Shown here piece after piece: positions 6,081-12,422 of a DNA stretch of 50,963 bases. The stretch is taken from the NCBI GenBank assembly GCA_009377755.1, contig WHTM01000036.1, positions 1 to 50,963 on the forward strand. The letters are read 5' to 3'. The notes under the pieces were generated by a model. It was not told the origin of the DNA. It was given only the letters and a program-made list of their open reading frames with translations, and searched no databases. How positions within the stretch are numbered: the stretch's first letter is position 1; each line of letters starts with the position of its first letter. Source of the stretch: Hyphomicrobiales bacterium (GTDB taxonomy: Bacteria > Pseudomonadota > Alphaproteobacteria > Rhizobiales > Xanthobacteraceae). A program made the position numbers and the translations under genes.

Positions 6081-7870
6081 TGCGCGCAATGGCTTGGGCC
6101 TATGGGCTATTCGGCCCGCTCGATTGGGGCGATGACTGCGACGCCGAAATGCGCCGCATGAACGATCTCTGGAACAAGCTGGTTGAAATCGACCACGCCA
6201 ACTCAGCCGCCTATCGCGATGCGATCACGCAGGCCATGGATGCGGACCTCTTGGCTGAACGGGACGACCTGCTTGCGCGCCTCGATGCACTGAAGACGGA
6301 GCGGAAGCGCCAGCATGCCAAGGTACGTCGGCGCGTGTCGACGCCGGACACCGACGACGCCATAGCCGATATCCGGCAACAGTTCAAAGCGGTCAAAGAG
6401 CGCGTCGATCAAGCCAAGATCTCCGCCCGCGGGCAAACGCGGGAGCGCCGGCGCGCCCTCGAAGGGGCACGGCTGGCGGCCGTGAAAGCCGCGCGGCAGA
6501 ACAGCGGCTGCTATTGGGGCAACTACAACGCCGTGATCAACAGCTACGACACCGCCCGACAAAAGGTGCTCAAGGACGGCGGCGAGCTGCGGTTTCGCCG
6601 GTTCGACGGCTCCGGCCGGATCGTCAATCAGATTCAGGGCGGCGTCAGCGTAGCGGGCCTGTTCGACAGTGAGCGCAGCCAAGTCAGTATGCGGCCGGCA
6701 TCCGCGGCCGCGTGGCCGAAACCGCGGCTGCATCCGCACGCACATATCCTGACCGCGGCCATCTACACGCGGGAGCGGCAACCGCGTCATGTCTCCTGGC
6801 CGCTGATCCTCGATCGCCCATTCCCGGACGGCGCGGTGATCAAAGAAGTGCACATCACGCGTCGGCGCCGCGGTCCGCGACGCGACGACTGGTCGGTTTC
6901 GTTTTCTCTCGCCGTGCCGGAGCCGGAGATGACGCATGACGGCCAGGCCTGCGGCATTGATATCGGCTGGCGGCGGCGCAATGACGGCATCCGGGTCGCG
7001 ACGATCGTGAACCAGGCCGGCGAGCGTGAATTCGTCACATGTCCAGAACGGATTGTGTCAGGCTTCCGGCATGTCGATGATCTGAAGGCGCAGCGCGATC
7101 AGCGCGTCAACGATATCGTCAAGACTCTGCGACAATTGCCGTGGGCGCAGGCGCCGACCGTATTGCGCGATGCGGCCGTGCCCATACGCACGCTGCCGCG
7201 CGTCTCGGCACGGTTGCTGGTGCGCCTGGTCGCTCTGTGGTGTGAGATGCCCTGGGAGCGACCGACCCTCGACCGGTTACGGGATGTGCTCGCGCGCGAT
7301 CTGGCTGACTGGCGCGAGAGCGCAGGTCTATCGTTGCGGCTGACACGGGCACGGCGCGACCATTATCGTTGCGAGGCGAAGAGAATTGCAGATCGCTACG
7401 GGCTAATCGGCCTCGAAAAACTGTCGATCGCCACCATGAGTGCGGCGGAAGACAACCCCACTCCGGAACCGTCTCGATTCTACCGGCGCGTGGCGGCACC
7501 CGGAGACTTTATCGCCGCGCTGCGGTGGGCCGCGAAAAAGGCCGGCGCACGCGTGCATGAGCACGGGGGAAAGAGCACATGGATTTGCGCCGAGTGCGGG
7601 GCCGAGCATGCGCCGGCGGACCCGGCCGCGCTGATTGTCACCTGCCCGCACTGCAGCGCCGCATGGGACCAGGACGTGAATGCCGCCAGGAATCTCCTCG
7701 CCGCCGCATTGGCGAGCGCTCCGGTAACGCAAGAAGACGGGGCAGCGCTCGCGCCAGTACTACCAACGGCTTCGGCTGGTGGCAGATGGGGCCGCACCAA
7801 GCGGGCGGCAGCGGACTATCGCAGCGCCCGCAAAGAGGCTGATGGACGCAAGCCCATCAATGAGATATAG
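6080..7870 (+). CDS. cas12m-like: Cas12m-like (type V-U1) CRISPR effector
   Basis: A 596-aa RNA-guided effector candidate. A helical/coiled-coil N-terminal third is followed by CYWGNYNAVINSYDTARQ and RFRRFDGSGRI (about residues 144-182), which closely recall Cas12m. The C-terminal RuvC fold carries CGIDIGWR (Asp about 294), LEKLSI (Glu about 446), a Cys4 zinc ribbon (Cys 503, 506, 522, 525) and DQDVNAARN (Asp 530/532), so the full D-E-D triad is present. Length and order fit Cas12m (about 600 aa) better than TnpB (about 400) or large Cas12a/b. There is no flanking transposon end or TnpA. The start is taken at the TGATG overlap; 6068 and 6089 are alternatives. A CRISPR array begins 8 bp after the stop. 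Characterised Cas12m proteins bind DNA and silence without cutting; whether this one cleaves is unknown. Confidence 0.85.
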   Translation: MRAMAWAYGLFGPLDWGDDCDAEMRRMNDLWNKLVEIDHANSAAYRDAITQAMDADLLAERDDLLARLDALKTERKRQHAKVRRRVSTPDTDDAIADIRQQFKAVKERVDQAKISARGQTRERRRALEGARLAAVKAARQNSGCYWGNYNAVINSYDTARQKVLKDGGELRFRRFDGSGRIVNQIQGGVSVAGLFDSERSQVSMRPASAAAWPKPRLHPHAHILTAAIYTRERQPRHVSWPLILDRPFPDGAVIKEVHITRRRRGPRRDDWSVSFSLAVPEPEMTHDGQACGIDIGWRRRNDGIRVATIVNQAGEREFVTCPERIVSGFRHVDDLKAQRDQRVNDIVKTLRQLPWAQAPTVLRDAAVPIRTLPRVSARLLVRLVALWCEMPWERPTLDRLRDVLARDLADWRESAGLSLRLTRARRDHYRCEAKRIADRYGLIGLEKLSIATMSAAEDNPTPEPSRFYRRVAAPGDFIAALRWAAKKAGARVHEHGGKSTWICAECGAEHAPADPAALIVTCPHCSAAWDQDVNAARNLLAAALASAPVTQEDGAALAPVLPTASAGGRWGRTKRAAADYRSARKEADGRKPINEI

Positions 7871-7878
7871 GAAGGCCA

Positions 7879-8862
7879 TTCCAGACCGTGCTCCGCCGGG
7901 CCAACGCGGAGAGAGAATGTCGCTGCCGGTGAACATCCGCCGCCGGCCGGATTCCAGACCGTGCTCCGCCGGGCCAACGCGGAGAGGGATCGTCGCCAAG
8001 CTCTTTCTTCGCGAGCTCAAAAATTCCAGACCGTGCTCCGCCGGGCCAACGCGGAGAGTCATTTACAGGGCGACACTGTGGCGCGTAGCATCCCTTCCAG
8101 ACCGTGCTCCGCCGGGAAGAAAGCGGAGAGTGACCTAGGGCTGAAACCGTGTCACAGTGCCCCTGCCTTCCAGCCCGTGCTCTGCCGGGATAAAGCAGAG
8201 AGGTGCAGATGTACGAGAAGCACGACGTACTGGCAGAGGCCTTCCAGCCCGTGCTCCGCCGGGCCAACGCGGAGAGTCATTTACAGGGCGACACTGTGGC
8301 GCGTAGCATCCCTTCCAGCCCGTGCTCCCCGCCGGGCCAATGCGGAGAGAGGCGAAGGAAATCTCATGGCCGGGCCTCGACGGGTTCCTTCCAGACCGTG
8401 CTCCGCCGGGAGAAAGCGGAGAGAGTGCATCTAGGACCGGCTGCATCTGCCAGGAGGCGATGATTCAGACCGTGCTCCGCCGGGAAGAAAGCGGAGAGTG
8501 ACCTGTGACGCGGGTTCAGCCCCTAGGTCACACAAGGATTCAGACCGTGCTCCGCCGGGCCAAAAGCGGAGAGATGAGTACAGCATCGGGCGACAGCGTT
8601 GGAATGTCACTGCTTCCAGACCGTGCTCTGCCGGGATAAAGCAGAGAGGAAAACTTGCACAACGCAACAATCCAATTCGCGGAATCTTCCAGCCCGTGCT
8701 CTGCCGGGATAAAGCAGAGAGTAGTTGCTTGCCGCCACAGTCCTGCCACAGTATGAACTTCCAGCCCGTGCTCTGCCGGGATAAAGCAGAGAGGAAGTCT
8801 AGAGCGGCAGTTGGGTAGCCCTCCCGCTTCCAGACCGTGCTTTGCCGGGATAAAGCAGAGAG
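7879..8862 (+). CRISPR. CRISPR array, 14 repeats and 13 spacers
   Basis: Repeats of 35-37 nt start at 7879, 7952, 8024, 8095, 8168, 8242, 8313, 8389, 8464, 8539, 8614, 8687, 8759 and 8828; spacers are 34-40 nt. Each repeat begins TTCCAG(A/C)CCGTG (TTCAGACCGTG in numbers 9 and 10) and ends in a hairpin CTCCGC-CGGG...-GCGGAG or CTCTGC-CGGG...-GCAGAG followed by AG. The hairpin lies at the spacer-proximal 3' end, as expected for a type V crRNA handle transcribed on the plus strand with the effector gene. Loop sequences vary between repeats (CGGGCCAAC, CGGGATAAA, CGGGAAGAAA, CGGGAGAAA). Spacers 3 and 6 are identical. There is no leader and no adaptation genes. Confidence 0.95.
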
Positions 8863-8893
8863 TGCAGCAACGCCGCAGTCGGTTGCTGACCGA

Positions 8894-8918
8894 CCGCCCC
8901 GGCGGCTCAGCGGGGCGG
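8894..8918 (+). terminator. GC hairpin after the CRISPR array
   Basis: CCGCCCCG (8894-8901) pairs with CGGGGCGG (8911-8918), leaving a 9-base loop. It is about 30 bases past the last repeat and spans the end of the convergent minus-strand gene. No T-run follows on the plus strand, so it may be a weak or rho-assisted stop, or just coding-end structure. Confidence 0.35.
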
Positions 8919-9509
8919 GTCCGTCCGCGGCGCCGGCAATGCCGGGGGAGCTGCCATGATCGGCACCTGCTGCAGTTGGATGGCTTCCAGCCGGCGCTGG
9001 ATATCTTGCAGCACACGATCGAGCGGGTAGAGCCCGCCGAGTATTTTGGCGGAATCCTCGGTCTGGCGCGCCACTACCGCCATCTGATCCTTGGTCGCAG
9101 CAGCGGTATGTACCTCATTAAGCCGCTCTCGCAGGCGCTGAAGGTCCTTATTTAAATTCTGCAATGCCTCTTCATAAATTTCCCGACGCACGAACTCGCG
9201 CATGATGACTTTGTCTTCCGCCTCCAACCGCGACAGCGAACTGTTGATTGGTGTTACCGTAAAGGCCCCGATGATGCCGCCGCCGATAACAATTGCAGTG
9301 AAACCGGAGATCATCACCTGCCAGTTAGGGCGGCCGATGGTGTTGATCTGGCTTTGCAGCACCGCAATATTTTTCCCGGTCTGATCTCGCACCTCGCCGA
9401 TGTTGCGCGCATTATCGCTCGCCTGTTGCCGGTCGCGCTCGTCAATGGCATCGACGCGCGCCTTGAGACCACTATAACCGTTGCCGTCGTGTTGCTGCCG
9501 TGCTGCCAT
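8907..9509 (-). CDS. Phage membrane protein with coiled coils
   Basis: A 200-aa protein with a hydrophilic N-terminal helical part, one transmembrane helix (MISGFTAIVIGGGIIGAFTV, about residues 66-85) and a long C-terminal coiled coil (EEALQNLNKDLQRLRERLNE), ending in a Pro-rich tail. I know similar proteins next to lysis genes in alphaproteobacterial phages but no defined function. It follows the spanin pair with 19 bp between genes, so it is part of the lysis/late unit, and it converges on the CRISPR array. Confidence 0.65.
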   Translation of the reverse strand: MAARQQHDGNGYSGLKARVDAIDERDRQQASDNARNIGEVRDQTGKNIAVLQSQINTIGRPNWQVMISGFTAIVIGGGIIGAFTVTPINSSLSRLEAEDKVIMREFVRREIYEEALQNLNKDLQRLRERLNEVHTAAATKDQMAVVARQTEDSAKILGGLYPLDRVLQDIQRRLEAIQLQQVPIMAAPPALPAPRTDPPR

Positions 9510-9528
9510 CGTCGCCCCCGCTGCTTAC

Positions 9529-9792
9529 TCACCTCGACAGACAGCCAAGGTTTCGAAGCGTCTGATTGTGGATCTTGATCTGATCCACGGTTGCCTTGGT
9601 ATCGCTCGCGGACGAATACGTGATCGGTTTCAGGCCCGCACATTTAGCCGCGGTCCCGGTCGAACTCGTCCCCGCCGCGCAACCGGCCAGCAGCATGGTC
9701 ACGCTCAGCGTCAGCGCGAGCCTTGTTGCTTTTGTCGACCATCTTGCCTTCGGCCTTGTCCCACTCGGCTTGCTTGCGTCTTGCGGCATCAC
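9529..9792 (-). CDS. Rz1-like outer-membrane spanin lipoprotein
   Basis: An 87-aa lipoprotein: a basic N-terminus, hydrophobic ALTLSVTMLLAGC with the lipobox Cys, then a short periplasmic part containing KPITYSSASDT and HNQTLRNLGCL, a pattern frequent in phage o-spanin-like proteins. About 150 bases of it overlap the 3' end of the i-spanin gene in a different frame, the classic Rz/Rz1 arrangement. Together with the i-spanin it would fuse inner and outer membranes at the last step of lysis. The exact N-terminus is uncertain, since a later start just before the signal sequence is possible. Confidence 0.7.
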   Translation of the reverse strand: MMPQDASKPSGTRPKARWSTKATRLALTLSVTMLLAGCAAGTSSTGTAAKCAGLKPITYSSASDTKATVDQIKIHNQTLRNLGCLSR

Positions 9793-9955
9793 GGCTTCCT
9801 TTCGTGTAGATGGCGAGCGCCGCCGCGACGACCCCTGCCACCATCAGGGCCAACTTACGGAACGGAGGAAAGAACCAGGCGAGCGCGAGCAGTCCGGCGA
9901 TGCCAACGCCGCCGAGGCCGAGCCATCCGAACAGCGGATTGATCCAGTCCGGCAT
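9644..9955 (-). CDS. Rz-like inner-membrane spanin
   Basis: A 103-aa protein with two adjoining hydrophobic N-terminal segments (LFGWLGLGGVGIAGLLALAW and LALMVAGVVAAALAIY), then a charged helical region (AARRKQAEWDKAEGK...) that can form the periplasmic coiled coil of an i-spanin. Its 3' half overlaps the Rz1-like lipoprotein gene. The start codon overlaps the stop of a 15-codon minigene (TGATG). It is directly downstream of the endolysin gene, as expected for a lysis cassette. No separate holin is obvious; one of the hydrophobic proteins here could fill that role. Confidence 0.65.
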   Translation of the reverse strand: MPDWINPLFGWLGLGGVGIAGLLALAWFFPPFRKLALMVAGVVAAALAIYTKGSRDAARRKQAEWDKAEGKMVDKSNKARADAERDHAAGRLRGGDEFDRDRG

Positions 9956-10002
9956 CACGTGCGGTCCTTCGAGACGCCGAGTGCGAGTGCGATACGCTTC
10001 AT
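9955..10002 (-). CDS. 15-codon minigene coupled to the spanin
   Basis: A perfect AGGAGG box (complement of 10008-10013, overlapping the endolysin stop) precedes an ATG that opens a 15-residue peptide, MKRIALALGVSKDRT, ending in TGATG with the spanin start. The strong ribosome binding site in front of so short a frame suggests translational coupling that feeds ribosomes to the spanin, or a leader peptide. No function for the peptide itself is known. Confidence 0.45.
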   Translation of the reverse strand: MKRIALALGVSKDRT

Positions 10003-10011
10003 GGGGTCCTC

Positions 10012-11295
10012 CTATGTTCGCGCGCCTTCCTGGTACGCAGTGACGGCCGCGTTCTTTGCCTCGCCGCTCTTGCGTGAGACGTAATAGATAACCCCGGACC
10101 CGATCAGCGCGCCGCCGATCCAGACGAACCAGGGCACGTCGCCCGCGAACGTCTTGAGCGGCGACAGCCATTCGACCGCGTCGCCGAGCGAACTGACGAG
10201 CGCGCTGCACGCGGTCGCGAATGCCCCGCCGACCGAGGCCCAGAAGCCGACCCGCTCGGCCTTTTTCGACGCCGCGACCTCGGGGAGCTTCGGCGCCAGT
10301 TCCTCGGGCGTCGCGTCCCTGCGCTCCGGCGCGATCGGGCGCGTCCATCCTTCATCGGTCGCGGCCTGCAGCGCCGCCTTCAGCGCGTCGTCGACGACAG
10401 GCGGCCCGTCCAATTTGCGATCATTCTTGAAGGCGGCAATCCCGCCCTTGGTCATGCCGCCCCATTTGCCGTCCGGCTCGCCGACGCTGGAATAGCCCAT
10501 CTCAAGCAGGGCGAGCTGCACCGACTTCACCTCAAGATAGACGGCGCCAGGCCGGTAGGCGACGCCATCGGCTTGCGGCGCGGCCTCTGTGTACGGCTCC
10601 GGCGCTAGTTCGCCGGACGGTGTGAAGCCGGCAAAAATGGTGCGCGCCTTCTTGAGATAAACCCGATACTCGGCAAGGCCGTTGGTGCCGCCGTTGATGA
10701 CCTTGCGGCAGGCAACTTCATCGTCGGCATCGGCCGCATTGTTGGCGCGATCATCGTTGCTCCAGAACAACCACGCGGCTTTGAAGGCGCTGTCCGGCTG
10801 GTGCAGCAGCTCCGGGTGCGCGACCAGCGGCAGGCCGGTCTTTTCCTCCAGCCTGGTGTAATTCGACTTGCCAGTATTTTGCAGCATGCCGCCGCCGCGA
10901 TAGAGCCAACCGTCGTTCGGGCCGCGATTGTTGAACTCTGCGGCCTTGCTCGGATTGCCGATGCCGTAGACGCGATTGAACAGCACAGGGCCGCGCGCGG
11001 CGACCGGCAGCGCGGCGATACGCTTGGCCTCGGCGGACGTGACCTTGGCTGAATGCTTGCCGACGCCGAATATCTTCACGATCGACTGGTAGCTGTAGGC
11101 CCCGCTCTCCGACAGGACCGACAGCCCGCCGGTCTCGACCATGATCTGCGACAGGAAGTGCATCACGCGCAGCGGCGTGTTCAACCGCGCGCCGCGCTCG
11201 GCTTCCGGCCAGCCGCGCACGATCGCGTCGACAAGGTCTTGCCGCGCGCGCGGTGCGAGCTTCTTGATCTGTGCCGCGAAGCCGGAGATGGTCAT
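10012..11295 (-). CDS. Endolysin: GH19-like muramidase with peptidoglycan-binding domain and TM anchor
   Basis: A 427-aa lysis enzyme. Residues about 1-200 resemble the GH19 chitinase/lysozyme fold (FLSQIMVETGGL with the catalytic Glu, SYQSIVKIFGVGKH, NRVYG, WLYRGGGMLQNTG, INGGTNG). A putative peptidoglycan-binding repeat follows (VKSVQLALLEMGYSSVGEPD...GKWGGMTKGGIAAFK, a PG_binding_1 signature). Near the C-terminus one hydrophobic helix (WFVWIGGALIGSGVIYYVS) could anchor it or act as a signal-arrest-type release element, although such anchors are usually N-terminal. The start at 11295 has a GAGGA box; an in-frame upstream extension to 11523 is probably non-coding. It heads the lysis cassette with the spanins downstream. 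Confidence 0.85.
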   Translation of the reverse strand: MTISGFAAQIKKLAPRARQDLVDAIVRGWPEAERGARLNTPLRVMHFLSQIMVETGGLSVLSESGAYSYQSIVKIFGVGKHSAKVTSAEAKRIAALPVAARGPVLFNRVYGIGNPSKAAEFNNRGPNDGWLYRGGGMLQNTGKSNYTRLEEKTGLPLVAHPELLHQPDSAFKAAWLFWSNDDRANNAADADDEVACRKVINGGTNGLAEYRVYLKKARTIFAGFTPSGELAPEPYTEAAPQADGVAYRPGAVYLEVKSVQLALLEMGYSSVGEPDGKWGGMTKGGIAAFKNDRKLDGPPVVDDALKAALQAATDEGWTRPIAPERRDATPEELAPKLPEVAASKKAERVGFWASVGGAFATACSALVSSLGDAVEWLSPLKTFAGDVPWFVWIGGALIGSGVIYYVSRKSGEAKNAAVTAYQEGART

Positions 11296-11522
11296 CGGAG
11301 AAAAATCCTCAGTGATTGCGCGTGCTGCTCCTGCGCCAGCGCGGGCGCGCAAGCGCCAGCAAGGCGAGGAAGGTTCTCGCATCGTCGGTTCCTTGATTGA
11401 GGCGACGGCGGCCGGCCCCGCCACAAATGTGACTAGACTGTGGCGCGGCAGCCCGCTAGGCTCCGATGCGGGGAAGGTCATGTCTCGAAAACTGAGACAC
11501 TGCCGCGGGGGAGGATTCCACA
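11296..11522. promoter_or_regulatory. Divergent control region with inverted repeat
   Basis: A 227-bp gap between the endolysin (minus) and an unknown gene pair (plus). It contains TGTCTC (11481-11486) and GAGACA (11494-11499) as a 19-bp inverted repeat, operator-like, about 40 bp before the plus-strand start. GGGGGAGGA at 11508-11516 is the ribosome binding site of the plus-strand gene. No clear -35/-10 pair. Confidence 0.4.
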
Positions 11523-11837
11523 ATGCGACAGCGGTTGGCTGCCGTTCAGGCCGAGGTCGACCTGGCGGCGGTGACGGAATGGGAGTGGGAGATACTGTCC
11601 CGCGCCATCAATGATTATGTTGTTGCGCGCGCGCGCCCGATCCTCACCGGCGCCGACATCGTGGCGGCACTCGACGCGTGGCAGAGCTCGTGGCGGTGGG
11701 AGGACGGCGACGACGGCGAGGAAGCCGCGGTCTACATCGCGAAACTTAAGGCGGCTGCGGATGAGCTACGCGACATGGCGCTGACCTGGTCACCAGCCAC
11801 GGTTGCGATCGTTCTGGCCAAGGTCGATACTGTCTAG
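11523..11837 (+). CDS. Hypothetical accessory (moron-type) protein
   Basis: A 104-aa, acidic, mainly helical protein with no recognised family. It lies on the opposite strand from the surrounding late genes, together with the overlapping downstream gene (TAGTG overlap), and has its own GGAGGA ribosome binding site and an operator-like palindrome upstream. This is the layout of a lysogenic-conversion insert that can be expressed from the prophage. Confidence 0.55.
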   Translation: MRQRLAAVQAEVDLAAVTEWEWEILSRAINDYVVARARPILTGADIVAALDAWQSSWRWEDGDDGEEAAVYIAKLKAAADELRDMALTWSPATVAIVLAKVDTV

Positions 11838-12421
11838 TGTCCAGATTTTCCGACGTTCGTATCGGCGATTATGTACTTGACAAACACGCCTATAAGGTAG
11901 CGCTTCTCGGTGGCCGCAACCTACAAACAAGATTTGGTGCGATGGCAGACAACCCCAAGCCGGTTAGACACAATTACGGCGTCGTCCGAGGAAATTATTT
12001 TGGCGTAACCCCGAATGGGCCGGCGATCGAGATAGCCACTAACCTTTGCGACTGGTTTGAACTAGGCCAACGCACCGGGAGTGGTCATTGGCTTGAGGCA
12101 CAAATCGTTGCGGATGGCGAGTTTCTCTTCAACGGTAGATTGTTCATTCGTGGTCGAACCGCAGGGACCATCATTGATAATTTTCCACGATCAAGCCCCG
12201 CAGGATGGACAAGACGCCAGCTCGCTCAAGGCGAGGGCTATGAACTCGTTGCCGACGATGGCACGGTCGTGTTTGGCTATCGAGTAAATGGCAGGATATG
12301 CCACGTCACAGCAAACATTTTCGACACGAGTGGCGAAATAGTCGCCGAGTCTTCAGACGACGAGTTCCGTATCTATCAGCCTCCGATGAGCATCGGTCGC
12401 GGGGGAGTTAGATGGGAGTGA
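11837..12421 (+). CDS. Hypothetical accessory protein, low-GC insert
   Basis: A 194-aa protein starting with GTG overlapping the upstream stop. It is beta-rich by appearance (repeated IxVxGxxF-like strands such as LEAQIVADGEFLFNGRLFIR) and uses clearly more A/T-ending codons (ATT, ACA, GAA, TTT) than the flanking phage genes, a sign of recent transfer. No domain recognised. It ends two bases before the convergent tailspike gene. With its partner it could be a conversion or defence cassette; nothing direct shows this. Confidence 0.55.
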   Translation: MSRFSDVRIGDYVLDKHAYKVALLGGRNLQTRFGAMADNPKPVRHNYGVVRGNYFGVTPNGPAIEIATNLCDWFELGQRTGSGHWLEAQIVADGEFLFNGRLFIRGRTAGTIIDNFPRSSPAGWTRRQLAQGEGYELVADDGTVVFGYRVNGRICHVTANIFDTSGEIVAESSDDEFRIYQPPMSIGRGGVRWE

Positions 12422-12422
12422 C

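Noticed and set aside
6080-7870. TnpB of an IS200/IS605 element
   Set aside because: There is no TnpA, no element ends and no reRNA-like 3' boundary; the protein is about 200 residues longer than TnpB and is followed by a true multi-spacer array.
7760-8818. Long open frames through the CRISPR array on both strands
   Set aside because: They arise because repeat and spacer lengths leave few stops in GC-rich DNA; the peptides are repeat translations (for example RRANAE units), not genes.
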